Shown here: piece by piece, positions 38,480-51,899 of the stretch
How the letters are laid out: the number at the start of each line of letters is the position of its first letter
Numbering within the stretch: position 1 is the first letter of the stretch
From: Elymus sibiricus
Lineage: Eukaryota; Streptophyta; Magnoliopsida; Poales; Poaceae
Assembly (NCBI GenBank): GCA_039707655.1
Contig: CM077666.1
Span: forward strand, 395,393,886 to 395,457,885
Reading direction: 5' to 3'
Length of the DNA: 64,000 nucleotides
The notes under the pieces: generated by a model
The model's database searches: none
What the model was told of the DNA's origin: nothing
The model's input: the letters and a program-made list of their open reading frames with translations, nothing else
Program-made: the position numbers and the translations under genes

Positions 38480-41400
38480 CTAGTTCACGTTTGAAGCATC
38501 AATGATGTTCAATTCACTTCTCAAGTGACAAAACACTTTCTCATCAAGTGGTTTGGTAAAGATGCCCGCTAATTGTTTGTCTGTACGAACATGTTTAAGG
38601 TCAATATCTCCTTTCTCAACATGATCTCGAATGAAATGGTGACGAACCTCAATATGCTTAGTTCGAGAATGTTGCACGGGATTGTGTGCAATCTTAATAG
38701 CACTCTCATTATCACAAAGTAATGGTACATGTCTCACATGCACACCATAATCTTTAAGAGTCTGTGTCATCCATAGTAATTGAGCACAACATGATCCCGC
38801 GGCAATGTATTCCGCTTCGGCAGTAGATAGAGATACGGAATTTTGTTTCTTGGAGGACCAAGACACAAGAGATCTACCAAGAAATTGACATGTACCCGAA
38901 GTGGATTTTCTGTCAACCTTGTCTCCGGCGTAGTCCGAATCGGAGTAGCCAACAAGATTGAAAGAAGATCCTTTGGGATACCATATGCCAAAGTTTGGTG
39001 TATGTATCAAGTATCTCACAATTCTTTTTACCGCCTTAAGGTGACACTCTTTTGGTGCTGCTTGGTATCGTGCACACATGCACACACTTAGCATAATATC
39101 GGGACGAGAGGCACATAGATATAGTAATGAACCAATCATAGATCGATAAACCTTTTGATCAACTGGTTTGCCATTCTTGGTCAAGTCAAGATGTCCACTC
39201 GTGGGCATGGGAGTTTTCATACCCTTACTCTCTTGCATGTTGAACTTTTTGAATAAGTCCTTAGTATAATTTGTTTGAGAGACAAAGGTACCTTCCCTAG
39301 TTTGCTTGATTTGCAAACCAAGAAAGAATTTGAGTTCACTCATCATAGACATCTCAAACTTCTCCGACATCAACCTTCCAAACTTTTCACTAAAAGAGGG
39401 GTTAGTAGATCCAAAGATAATATCATCAACATAAATTTGGCATACAAATAATTCTCCATTAACCCTCTTAGTGAACAAAGTTGAATCAATCTTCCCAATT
39501 TCAAAACCTTTTTCAAGAAGAAATTTTGTCAAGCATTTGTACCAAGCTCTAGGGGCTTGCTTGATACCATAAAGAGCTTTACGAAGTTTGTATACATGAT
39601 TAGGTTTCTTGGGATTCTCAAAGCCGGGAGGTTGTTTAACATACACTTCCTCCTCAATTTCACCATTTAAGAAGGCACTTTTAATATCCATTTGGTAAAG
39701 AGTGATATCATGGTGATTGGCATAAGCAAGTAAGATGCGAATGGATTCAAGTCTTGCAACAGGGCCATAGGTCTCACCATAGTCCATACCTTTGACTTGT
39801 GTGTAACCTTGTGCTATGAGACGGGCCTTGTTGCGTACAACTTGTCCATCTTCATCTTGCTTGTTCTGAAACACCCATTTGGTTCCAATGATGTTTTGCT
39901 CTTCCTTAGGCTTCTCAACCAATGTCCAAACTTGGTTCCTCTCAAAGTTGTGTAGCTCCTCGTGCATTGCATTCACCCAATCCAGGTCCTTGAGAGCATC
40001 TTCTACCTTTAAGGGTTCAACACTAGAGATAAATGAGTAATGCCCACAAAAGTTAGCTAAACGAGATTTAGAGCGAGTGATTCTCCCGGTTTGGATATCT
40101 CCAAGTATTTGTTCGACGGGATGATCCTTGTCGATTCTTGCTCTAACTCAAGGTAGCTTTTTCTTGGGTTGAGGTGAGGCTTCCTCATCATCGTCATCTT
40201 CTTCGTCTTCGTTGGTGTTGTCGTTGTCCGTTTGTGGAGGTGGTGAAGGAGGTTGAGGTGGATCATCTTGTTGCACTTCCTCATTCCCATCGTCTTGACG
40301 TGTTCCACTTGTGGATGCCTCCATATCAACTTGTCTTTCACCTTGATGTGAAGTTGGGGCTTCCACTTGAATAGACGAGGTACTCTCCTTTATTTCCACG
40401 GGGCAAATCTTGCCAATGGGTAAGTCTTGGATTGCTTCTGATGGTTTTTTATCTCCTACATCAAGTGGCAATTGCTCAACTTGCGAGCCATTAGACTCAT
40501 CAAACTTCACATCTACCGTCTCTTCAACTTTTCGAGTGAAGTTGTTGTAGACACGGTAAGTGTGAGAGTTCGATCCATAACCAAGTAGGAAACCTTCATG
40601 AGATTTAGGAGCAAATTTTGAACGACGATGCTTGTCAAGAATGTAACATTTTGAGCCAAATACTCGAAAGTATCCAACTTGTGGTTTCTTACCGGTGAGC
40701 AGTTCATACGCCGTTTTACCAAGAAGCTTGTGAAGATAGAGTCGGTTTGTTGCGTGACAAGCTGTTTCAACCGCTTCTGCCCAAAAATGTCTTGGCGTCT
40801 TGTATTCATCAAGCATTGTTCTTGCCATCACAATAAGTGTACGGTTCTTCCTCTCAACAACTCCATTTTGTTGAGGTGTGTATGTAGCCGAGAACTCATG
40901 TGAAATACCCTCCTCGTCAAGAAAGGTGTCCACATTGGCGTTCTTGAACTCCGTTCCGTTGTCACTCCGAACCTTCTTGATCTTTACTTCAAATTGATTT
41001 TGAGCTTTTCTTGCGAAGTTTTTGAAGATCTTTTGTACCTGCGATTTGTCATCAAGAAAGAACACCCACGTAAATCTGGAAAAATCATCAACAATGACTA
41101 AACCAAAGGAGTTACCACCAAGACTCTTATAGGCGTTGGGACCAAACAGATCCATGTGAAGTAGCTCGAGTGGTCTCCTCGTGGTCATAATGTTCTTTAC
41201 GGGATGGCTTCCTCCAACTTGTTTTCCTGCTTGGCAAGCACTACGAAGTCGATCTTTGTCAAATATAACATCTTTTACTCCAAGAATGTGATCTCCTTTG
41301 ACAAGTTTATCTAGGTTACGCATACCAACATGTCCAAGTCTTCTATGCCATAACCAACCTTTAGAAGATTTTGCAATTAAACATGTACGAGGTTGGGCTC

Positions 41401-42406
41401 TCTTAGTGAAGTCAACAATGTAAAGATCACCTCTACAAATGCCGGTAAAGACTATATTATGATTATCTTGGCAAAAGACTTGGCAATCTACTTTGGTAAA
41501 TAGAACATTAAAGCCAAAATCAGCTAGTCTAGATACGGAAAGAAGATTGTAACCAAGAGATTCAACAAGCATAACATTTTGTATGGAGCTATCATTGGAT
41601 ATGGCCACCTTACCAAGGCCAAGTACCTTACCCTTGGAGTTGTCTCCAAAAGTCACATACTTGCGTGGACCATCATTCTTAGTAAGCTCACGAAACATGT
41701 CTCTATCTCCGGTCATGTGATCGGTACATCCACTATCAAGAATCCACTCTTTTCCTCCGGCCATATAATCTCGAAGATTTGCCATAAGACTGAGATTCCT
41801 TATGGTCTTCTCCAATTCAATATCAAAGTCTTCGTCTTCTCCATGATAGCCGTGCTCAGCATCATCATCATCATGCAGGTAATTAACGAATTCATTAATC
41901 TCATGATCATGACAATGTTCAAATTTATGAATTCTAATAGTTTCCATGATAATGTTGCTAATAGTTCTAACATCTCCTTTGGCATGCATGAGATCACGAA
42001 GCTCAAACAAGCAATCATCAAACTTAGGATCACTAGGACTCATCTTGTAAAAAATGACAGCCTTATGAAGAATCTTATCAAGACTCTTTAGAAAATAATC
42101 GGGATATCGCTTTTCTAAATCATGCCATAGAGTATAAGCACATGCAAAGTTTCGCATACAATCAAGCACAATCTTAGGTAATCCCCTAATGATAAGATTG
42201 ACGGTTCTAAGATTACGAAGCATGTCAATTTCCTCTTCATGGGTAGGATGCAAGGGATCAATAGGGGGCACATAAGGATTATGAATATACTTGCTCAAGT
42301 TAAACTCATCAAAGATATCAAGCATTTCATTCCTCCAAAAGTTGTAATACTCCCCATTGAGAATAGGCACTCTACGTCTAATACTCCCGAGCGTAGGCAT
42401 ATCCAT
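38480..42406 (-). pseudogene. Sirevirus unit 4 gag-pol polyprotein, one nonsense codon
   Basis: 3927 nt. The frame is open from MDMPTLGS at 42406 through Gag, protease and the complete integrase core to TGA at 40148-40150, which is CGA in the sister units (C-to-T in a CpG). It then continues in phase through RT and RNase H to 38480. This is the only unit in which integrase would still be translated, although it shares the Cys-to-Arg change in HHCC with unit 3. Another TGG-to-TGA change lies upstream of the ATG and shows that the in-frame sequence before MDMP is not needed. An LADIFTKP to LAGIFTKP change alters the RNase H end. Confidence 0.88.
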
Positions 42407-42461
42407 CTCCCTTCAATGGTGATGAAACCAAAGCAATGGAGACCAATGCTCTGATACCAAT

Positions 42462-44045
42462 TGTAGGATCGAGGAGATAGGTCTAGAGGGGGGTGAATAG
42501 ACTCCTAACCAGCCAAACTAGCAGTTTTTAATTTCTCTTGGAATTTAGGCAGATTTTGGCACAAGTTAAGATCACTCCAATACTTTCTACACATGCATAT
42601 CTAGAGATTAAGCAGTGGAAATAGTAAAGCATGCAATAGTACGGAAAGTAAAGGAGTAGAGTATGGAAGATCAAACGCAATGAAGACACGGCGGTTTTTG
42701 GCGTGGTTTCGATAGGTGGTGCTATCGTACGTCCACGTTGATGGAGGCTTCAACCCACGAAGGGTAACGGCTGCGCGAGTCCACGGAGGGCTCCACCCAC
42801 GAAGGGTCCACGAAGAAGCAACCTTGCCTATTCCACCATGGTTTACGTCCATGAAGGACTAGCCTCACTCGGGGTAGATATTCACAAAGTAGGCGATCTC
42901 CTTGCCCTTACAAACTCCTTGGTTCAACTCCACATCTGGTTGGAGGCTCCCAAGTGACACCTAACCAATCTAGGAGACACCACTCTCCAAAAGGTAATAG
43001 ACGGTGTGTTGTTGATGAACTCCTTGCTCTTGTGCTTCAAATGATAGTCTTCCCAGCACTCAATCACTCCTCACAGATTTGGCTATGGTGGAAGAAGGAT
43101 TTGAGTGGAAAGCAACTTGGGAAAGGCTAGAGATCAAGGTTCAAATGGTAGGAATGGAATATCTTGATCTCAACACATGAGTAGGTGGTTCTCTCTCAGA
43201 AAATGTATGGTGGAAGTGTAGGCATGTTCTGATGGCTCTCCTTACTGAGAAGGATGGGGTGGAGGGGTATATATAGGCTCCACACAAAATCCAACCGTTA
43301 CACACTTTTGACCCAACTCGGTGGCACCGAAACAATCATCTCGGTAGCACCGAACTGTGTAAAAGATATGAACTTTAGGAATCTCGGTGGGACCGATACG
43401 AACAACTCGGATGGACCGAAGTGCAATGGCTAGGGCAAACCTCATCTCGGTGGCACCGATTGCATCAACTCGATAGGACCGAAGTGAAGCAATAAGGCAA
43501 CAGAGACTTGGCAAGCCATCTCGGTGAGACCAATATGCATAACTCGGTGAGACTGAAGTAAATGCAAACGATTACAGAGAGTTGGCAAGGCCATCTTGGT
43601 GGGACCGAGATCCATTTCGGTGGATCCGATTTGTTAGGGTTTGGAAGTGGCTAAGTCTTGGATGAACTCGGTGGGGCCGGATTGGAAATTTCGGTGGGGC
43701 CGAGTTGGACTTTTGGTTTTAGGACATATTTGGGTAGAGATAGTTGTTGAGGAAATAATGTCACTAAGCACTTGAGAAAAAAGACCATTAAGCAACACCT
43801 CATCCCCTTTTAATAGTATTGGCTTTCCTATGGACTCAATGTGATCTTGGATCACTCAACCAAAAATGTAGAGTCTTGATCTTTGCCAATTCTTGTCCTT
43901 AGCATTTTGAGGGGGTTCCACGTCCTCTTGTCCATGCCACGCCATTGTTGAACTTGTCTGAAATTCACTAGATAAAAGCATTAGTCCAACAATATGTATG
44001 TTGACATAAATTACCAAAACCACCAAGGGAGCAAATGTGCTTTCA
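42462..44045 (-). repeat. Sirevirus LTR-E (5' LTR of unit 4, right end of array)
   Basis: 1584 bp. It is shortened by a small deletion near 43751 (GAGGAAATAATGTC where the other LTRs have GAGGGTTTAGGAATACTGTC). It is followed directly by the TSD AATAC and then by the remaining Copia LTR. Confidence 0.92.
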
Positions 44046-44215
44046 AATACATTTTACCGTTTATTATTCCACACGTGCATCTGAGTTTTCCTTCGAGCCT
44101 CGTGCTTATTGCAGACTCGAGAACCGTAGCAGTTATAGCATGGAATATAAACATAATTATGAACATGGAGATAAACAATAACATTTATTATTGCCTCTAG
44201 GGCATATCTCCTACA
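44046..44215 (-). repeat. TSD AATAC plus remaining part of the interrupted Angela-like LTR
   Basis: 44046-44050 repeats AATAC. 44051-44215 matches the end of the partner LTR at about 51494-51658, ending ATCTCCTACA. The polypurine tract of the Angela-like element follows at 44216-44230. Confidence 0.9.
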
Positions 44216-46925
44216 GACTCCCACTTGCACTAGAGTCAATAATCTAGTCAATGCTAATGCACTTTACACCTATGGCATACCGGTGTAAAAAATGCTTCGC
44301 TTGTGGTATAGCCTGATGTCCAACGGATCTGACAACTTTAGTTCCGTGTGTATCTTTGCATCTCCTCACATTTTCACGCTTTCACAAAATTCATATTTTG
44401 TGTGGACTTGGCTTTGTATATATGTGAATCACAGGTCAAACCTTGATTCCTCAGACTGAGCTATGGAGCAACTATCTGCAATAGTGTCCCATTGACCACA
44501 GTCATCTTGGAACCATACTAAGTTCATGAATGAACTATATGATTCAACATCTTCTTTGTCACTTCCAAAGCATCAACATACTTAGCCTTTGTTATAGAAA
44601 TCGCCATAGTAACTTGTTTGGAACAATTTCCAACTACCGTGCCACCAGATTGTGTATTACACAAAACCCTTAACTTAAATCGAAAATCGCATGGAGTATT
44701 GATGAAGACTGCATCGATGTAATTACTTACAACGAGCACTTCATAATCTCTGCTTGCGAGAAAACATGTCATCAGTGCTACTTTAGTACTTAATGACATT
44801 TTTCACTGTTGTCCCATGATCAGTACTTTGATCACTTTGGTATCTATACTCACAACAACTTGGGAGTATTGGACATATCTGGTTGTTTTACATACCATGG
44901 AATACATGATTAATCCAAACACAAAGGTGTGTGGAATATCCATCATGTATTTTGCTCATTAGTGTTGTTTTGGGACACCGAGTCTTGCAAAAACTCTTTC
45001 CATGTGACTTCGGCAAGAATCACTCCTTGGCGTTTTAATGCTAAACTGTTTTAGCATCTTGTCAATATGTATTTTTGGCTTTAGCTCTATCAGGCAATTT
45101 TATCTCGTAGATAATTATGCCTAATACCGAGGCTACCTTGCCTAAGCACTTCATCAAAAACTGTTTTCAATGAAGTCCTAATTCGTGTCAAGAAATTTAT
45201 ATTATTTCCAATCAACAATGTGTCAAGCACACAAGGTTTTTAGAAATATTATTATGCTCCCACTTACTTTCTTGAAACCACAAGCATCTTCGTTATCCAT
45301 TGATGAAATCAAACTCTTTTGACTCTTTCATCAAAACGAAGATTCCAACTCCATTTTGCTCTCTTCTGTCCATTGCTGGAACTCTGAAGTTTGCATACTT
45401 ACTAGCATCCTCTGGATTGACAAAATACTTCAGACTGTATCACATGCAAGTCCTAGGTTGTATTTCCATTTCATGGAAATCCTTTTGGCATCCATGTATC
45501 ATATCTCAAGATTGAAATATGTATTAATTGTTAGTTTAACCCGATCTGACTTTAAGCATCGCTATGGTGAAACAACCTCATCGTAGTCAACTCCTTGAAC
45601 TTGTTATTGCAACAAGTCGAGCTTTATGGGTAAAACATTTTATCCACATCAGTTTATAGTTCCATTAATGTTCGTTAGACTCTAAGTCTTCCGAAGGGTT
45701 TATCAAGATATAATCTTGAATCATTTATGGAAACTATCTCGGATTATATTGGCATTTAGCCAATTCTGGAGTCAGGGCCCATCAACGCTTCCTTGTGTAT
45801 CATAGGTATACTGTTGTCTAACAACAATATCTCGCTTGCGCACCTGAGAGGTTTGCATGAGTGTTGCCTACGTGGTTCAGTTGCAAGTTCGACCGAAGTC
45901 CATACATCTCATGTAGAGGCTTCCGTATCAGTCGCAGTAGGAAACTCTGGAATTACTTCCAAGGTTTCTTTCCTTTGATCTGATGATGAAGATACTGTTA
46001 TCTCGTCGAGTCGCACTGTCCTCCCACTCACCTTTTTGCAAGAACCATTTTCTTCAAAAGCATACCGTTCTTTGTGGCAAAACCTTTTGCCTCGGTATAG
46101 TGGTGGGGGAATACCCAATAACTTGGGATAACCTACCAAGTAGCACTTGTCTGATTTGGAATAGGTTTGTAAATATTTTACACAAGCCCCATATTCCAAA
46201 TGTTAAGAAAAGACATAACATGGTTGGGTGTACCATACCATGGGGTCATTTCAACAGATCTGATGGTGTTCTTTTCAGTGTAAAAGCCGCAGTCTCTAAA
46301 GCATTACTTTTAAAAGGGATAATGGCAAATTGATTTATGTCATCTTTGATCTTACCATGTCATAAATGGTTTGATTACATCTTCACAGATATTCCACTCA
46401 TAGTGGTGCTCCGTGAGGTGTAAGTTATGAAACTCTTTTCACAACTCATCAGACATTCGCTAAACTTGTAACTCAAATATTCCTTTCCACAATCAAATTG
46501 CAGAAACATAATTTTCTTGTTACAATAATTTCTACTTCATATTGAAAATCTTATGAATGATTTCAAAAGATCCAGACTTACATCTCATCAAGTAAATATC
46601 CATATATCTATTTGAGTCATTTCTGAAGATAGATAAATCCACTGCTAGCAACAACATTTATCGGACTACATACATCAAAATGTATGATCACCAATAAGTT
46701 CAATGCTCATTCCTTATGGCCTGTGAACGGTATTTTAGTCACTTCACTTTTCGGAGGAAAGTTGCAAGTGTCAGATGATTCATAATCAAACGACTTAAAA
46801 ATCCATCATTATGGAATTTCTCCATGCGGGTTTCTCCAATGTGACCAAATGCAGTGCCACATATGTGTGGTATTCTTTTAGTCTTGCGACATTTAGCGTC
46901 AGTGTTATGGATGTATCATATTACC

Positions 46926-47282
46926 ATCAATATCCATAACATACGTCCCATCCTTGATGGAAGCATGGCCCTTATGTTATTCATGACACTGAACAACAAT
47001 TGTTCTTTTATGAACAACCCTTTTGCAACAAACATTATGCAAATGGGCTATAGTGTATAAAACTCTAAAATGAATTATGAAAGTAAATACAGAGGTAATG
47101 TATTATTATCAATATTCATAACATACATCTCATTCATAATGAAAGTATGACCCTTAAGTTATTCATAATATCAAACATCAAAGGTTCTCTTACGAACAAC
47201 CTTCTTGCAAGATACCTTATGCAATGGGCTAGAGTGTGTAAAACTCTAAAATGAATTATGAAAATAAAAACATAGGTAATAC
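46926..47282. repeat. Diverged tandem duplication (about 180 bp x2) in the decayed pol
   Basis: Unit 1 is about 46926-47108 and unit 2 about 47109-47282. Both run from TCAATATYCATAACATAC to AAACTCTAAAATGAATTATG and a following GTAAT. They differ at many sites, so the duplication is old relative to other repeats here. Confidence 0.6.
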
Positions 47283-49508
47283 ACCGATGGAATGTATAGT
47301 AACATTTACTATGTTCCCAGCGCATATCTGAACCTCACTCCGGCTAGTCTTTTAGGCCGTAGTAGTTCTTGCATCGAATTGCAACGGAAAGCAATCGAGC
47401 GGGTATCTCTGTGATCAACTCACAATACCCAAGAATCAATGATTAACATGTTTAATCATAATTCCCAAGAACTATTTCTTTGACCAGCCTTCTATACATC
47501 AATAGCTTGTATGACTTTCATACATGAGCTGGATATTCCAGTCTTCTCTCTTTTTGCCTTTATACTTCTAACAGTTTTACTTCCAATAATTCTCCTACTC
47601 TCAGAAGAAGCACCAACTTGAAGAGTGGCGTCAGCCCCGGACTTCCTAGGTGTGTAAGTCATACTAACACCCTTCGGACATTTCCTTTCTCTTAAGTTGT
47701 TGTTTTATTCACCATCATCATATGATAGGCGTTCTACTGGATCCCCCTCTTATCAGTCAAATGCACAGTAAACACTTTACTAATAGTTTGCAAAACAAAC
47801 ATTTCTTTGGATATCACATATCTTTTAGCCTTTGTTTGTGTCTGAAAATAATTTTCAGTTCCATGAATATCACGTAGCTATCCCAAACTTTTGAAGTTCG
47901 GGTCTCATGGAAGCAAACATATTGCACTTGACCGTAACGGAATTCTAGCTTTTGGATCGAAGGACGAGAGTCACATTATCCATAGCATTAGCGGGAGAAT
48001 ACCAAAAGCATGCGATAGGACAAAGTCCTTCTCGGCACTTTTGAGGACAATCCTCACATTACGTTACCAACCGTAAAGTTTTAACCAGATATTTAACAAC
48101 TTATTCAATTTTAACAGGGAAGGTGGAAACGCGAGCCATTATTCTACAACTATTATGCAAATTTCACTTTAGACAAAGTCCATAATTAATTGCACTGAGA
48201 ATTAAACAAGTTAATTCTACAATGCGCTCCCACTCAAATCAATATCTCTCATAATTGATTGTGAGTGATTCAAGATCCGCATTTCAATTTGACACCATTG
48301 ACGGGTTCATCACTGATGACACGAATTTCAATCGGTAGGCCAACTTGCCAATCACATCTCTATGTGACTCTTGTCCATCTTTCGATGGGCGTGTTCCAAG
48401 CTCAGGACTCTCCTGCCTGAACATCAAAGACAACCAAGTGATCTTGCTGTGAGGTCTGACCTCACCCGCCTCATTCCTCTTGATTCGTTCGTGCTCATGT
48501 GTACATGGCGCACCCCAAAAATATACGAATTTCAGACGGTGCTACACTTGGGTGAACACTAACTAATTTGATATTTTAAGTGAGAGATCACCCTAATAAA
48601 AGCGACTACCACGCAATTAAAAGGGTGCATCATAAGGGATAAACATCTCAGGCAATTCATAATAGCATGATATGGTATAGCCCTTTCTAACAGAGAAGTC
48701 TTTAATTTCTTCGTCTTCGGCATTCGCGTCGGTGTTCACCTTCGCGAAGATTGCCACCACCTTGTCGATGCACCAGATAATATTGCTATATCTATAGCTA
48801 ATAAAATAAGTGCATTACATAAGGTTGACACGCAGGTCATTAAAGTGACAATCATATGGCTCCAGCCATCATGCCGAATCATGACACGCAGGTCATGTTA
48901 ATTTACATTATATAGTCATCTCATACATAATCAAATTATTACGAGCACTGCTATACCACATCACATGCACATCTTATGTCATCCTGCAAAACCAAGTTAG
49001 ACGCCTCTAATCGGTTCATACAAAATTTCATTTTACGTGGCTTCTAAGGTTTCAAAGCAAACCGAAGCTACCAACGTCCATCATCAAGTATGATTATTCA
49101 AGTCGCTAGACTAACTTTGCGGGGTGTATGAAACACGAGATAATAAAATATCGAGCCCCATATTGAACTTCGTAATACGCATGACCCATGTGCAGATCAT
49201 ATCTGCATTGCCCTTTTGTCTGCGAAATTTCATCTTTCTTTTTAACTATGGTGGAATTCAAAGAACTGTTAGCACTTCGTTGATCAATCAGGATCGCAGA
49301 TTGTCAGAACTTTGAGACTCCACCATGCTGTTATCAAGATTAGAAATATGCAAATTCTAGGGAAGCAACAAGAACATCAAGTAACAGATTTCATCTGCTA
49401 CCCGCACAAATAATTATCAGCAGTAGAACTCATCTACTACAAATTATATTGTGCAACACCCATACATCTCTATGTATTCTAGATCGTAACCTGCATCTAC
49501 GCATAGCA

Positions 49509-49524
49509 CGGCTCATGATGCCAC
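49509..49524 (-). other. Degenerate primer-binding site of the Angela-like Copia
   Basis: The minus strand beside the right (5') LTR reads GTGGCATCATGAGCC, an imperfect version of the TGGTATCAGAGCC initiator-Met primer site. Confidence 0.55.
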
Positions 49525-51658
49525 TATAGGGGAATGCAGCAGAAAACAAAAAAATTCGACCTACGCACCAGCCCAGGACCACTATGAAGACTGCATACAA
49601 GGTTTTTGATCTTTTCGTTACCGACTCGTAGCGCAGCGGAAGTAGAGTCGATGACGATCGGCGATGCAGATCCCCGCAACTAGGATTTTACAACCTCCCA
49701 ACTGCGAGGATGTTCTACCTCGTCTGCCCTCAGACAGCCCTCCGGGAGGCAGTCGGACAGTCCCTCGGACGGTGTCACGGACAGCCCTTCGGGAGGACGC
49801 TCGAAACTTGGATGGTCACTCGGACAGCCCTTCGGGAGGACCCTCGAAACTCAGACAGTCACTCGGACAGCCCTTCGGGAGGCACTCTCGAACTAAGACC
49901 AAAACTATGATCTCTCTACGGAGTTGCACACATACGGTGTCATCTATCCGGCAGGGCTTCGCCGTCCAGAACTAGTTCCCACCGGAACCCAGACAGCCTT
50001 TCGGCTACGAAACTCTTTTCGTGGGAGGGAGAGAAGAAGCCAGATCATGCATGGCACTTGTATGTGAGAAAGGAGTGAGTGTGGAGAGTGCCTCTCCACC
50101 TCTATTTATAGGAAAACCCAAGGGGTAGGGTGGCTACCAAAATACCAAAAAAACCCATCACATGGATTCTCCACAAGGGTAAAATGGAAAGGCTAGAGGA
50201 GCACCATGGATGGCCTCCTCCTTGGCCATCCAACCTCATGGGGCGCCCCTCAAATGGGGTTCCTTAGTCCCCAAGTTCTTCTAGAAGACTTTTGGGAAAA
50301 GCCCTAAAAGGTGGCTTTCCATAAAGTAGCCCAAAAAGCACTTTCACTATTCACAGAAACATTTTTCCGCGACCGTTTAATCCGAAAATATTTCTGTGGG
50401 TCTTAGAACAATTCCAGTACCCACTAAAATGATTTTGGATGCGTTCTGAAACAATTTCGGATTAGTGATTTTCATCTGCGAAAAGCAAACAAAGCGGTTC
50501 CGGCAGCTCCGGAACATTTTCGGGTTTTTTCTCCGAAAAATCCCAGAAGTTCCTAGAACAATTCTGGCACCCTCCAAGAATTTCCAGGCATGTGCCGAAA
50601 CCAATTTGACTTAATGGTATACCCTGAAACAACTTTTCAGTTTTACCGAAACTATTCCGGTGTTCTCTCTCCGGAACTTTTCCGTTGTCTCTGAAACTTT
50701 TCCAGTGACTTTCTCTCAGACTCCCTATCTAGTATTCAGCAGATAGATGACCCTTAAGCATGTGACCCTATAGGTTCGGTGAAGTATAGACATGACCCGG
50801 AACACTTTCTGATCAATGATCAACATCGGAGCCGTGGACACCCATATTGACCCCTATACCCACACGAATGAATATTCGAGTGAACCTCCAGTTGCCGTGT
50901 GCTATTCCTGTTGCTTCACGGTATATTACAAACACCCGAGGTGAGATTTATTGGCATCCCCATGGATCAACAACTTGTCCACTATGCCAGTTACCTCGTT
51001 ACCGGTTTTGTTCTCTTTTCTCGTTTCCGCGTTCCGGCATCCCAGTGATCAAATCACAATGTGTCTGGCCAGACAATGATGGATACCGTAACACTGAGAG
51101 GGCCCAAGAATATCTCTCCATCGTCGGAGGAGCAAATCCCAATCTTGAGCTATCTCGTTTCTTGTCATACTTTTCCGTGAACCCGTAAGCCGCCATAATA
51201 GCCACCCAGTTACGGATGACGTTTAACAAAGCCCAAAGTTCACGAAGCAAGCACGAAGGAACTCGATACTCTCATGGTCTAAGGAATTATGCAAACATTA
51301 ACTATCTCTATGTTATTAACCATTAACTTGTGATGAATGTATCTCATAGCATAACATCAATTCGGGTCGATTCAACACAAGTGTTCTCCTAACATTGTGC
51401 CCTCAAAGTTGCTGGCATATCCATGCCCATGATCAGGAAAACAGAACCATCATGCAACACTTGAGCTAGTCTTAGAGGCCAGACTAGGAAAACATTTTAC
51501 CGTTTATTATTCCACACGTGCATATGAGTCTTCCTTCGAGCCTCGTGGTTATTACAGACTCGAGAACCATAGCAGTTATAGCACGGAATGTAAACATAAT
51601 TATGAACATAGAGATAAACAATAACATTTATTATTGCCTCTAGGGCATATCTCCTACA
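49525..51658 (-). repeat. 5' LTR (right) of the Angela-like Copia, uninterrupted
   Basis: 2134 bp, from TATAGGGGAATGCAGC to ATCTCCTACA on the + strand. It pairs with 11110-13065 plus 44051-44215. It serves as the empty-site reference for the Sirevirus insertion. The CGGACAGCC repeats are at about 49744-49884. The TSD ATGAG follows at 51659-51663. Confidence 0.9.
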
Positions 51659-51852
51659 ATGAGTTCACCACGGGAATCCACAGTGTATTCGAGGCCACCG
51701 AAGGTCACGATCTGACCCGTGGCATAGTTCTCGACAGAGGTCAGATGACCCATCGAGTCGGCGCAAAATACCATGCTGCCGAAGACAAAGAGCTGGCCCG
51801 GGGCATAAACGTCCCCATGGCCGTTGGCGCAGTTAATCTGCAAGTGAGCCAT
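51659..51852 (-). pseudogene. N-terminal fragment of the Gypsy gag, separated by the Copia insertion
   Basis: Read on the minus strand from ATG at 51850-51852 (MAHLQINCANGHGD). The frame runs into the TSD/Copia junction and belongs with the acidic Gag region that resumes at 11109. The frame does not match the downstream open frame directly, so at least one indel is also present. An upstream GTG would add seven residues but is a less likely start. Confidence 0.6.
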
Positions 51853-51878
51853 CGATCCTTCTGGTGATCGCACAGCGG

Positions 51879-51899
51879 GGCTCTCAATGAAAGCACCAG
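51879..51899 (-). other. Primer-binding region of the minus-strand Gypsy element
   Basis: The minus strand directly after the 5' LTR reads CTGGTGCTTTCATTGAGAGC, a sequence commonly found at this position in Triticeae Gypsy elements. The matching tRNA is not assigned. Confidence 0.5.

Larger units (their letters stand above)
44216..49524 (-). pseudogene. Decayed Angela-like Copia internal domain (gag-pol relics)
   Basis: No long frame survives in 5.3 kb, but relics in the right order on the minus strand can be read. RNase H-like at 44524-44799 (SGGTVVGNCSKQ, TKAKYVDALE, matching the usual SGG..SWKSSKQ and TEAEY motifs). An RT relic near 45550-45650 resembles the Q-G-V-D-Y-D-E segment. The region after the integrase core is at 45909-46199 (KCYLVGYP, SGRTVRLDEI). 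RNase H lies nearest the left LTR and integrase further right, the order expected for a minus-strand Copia. Gag is not recognisable at 47.3-49.5 kb. Heavy decay contrasts with the nearly intact Sirevirus units inserted later. Confidence 0.65.

Noticed and set aside
45300..49320. Host genes in the AT-rich 45-49 kb stretch
   Set aside because: Only short frames are present, and minus-strand RNase H, RT and post-integrase relics show that it is a decayed Copia pol.
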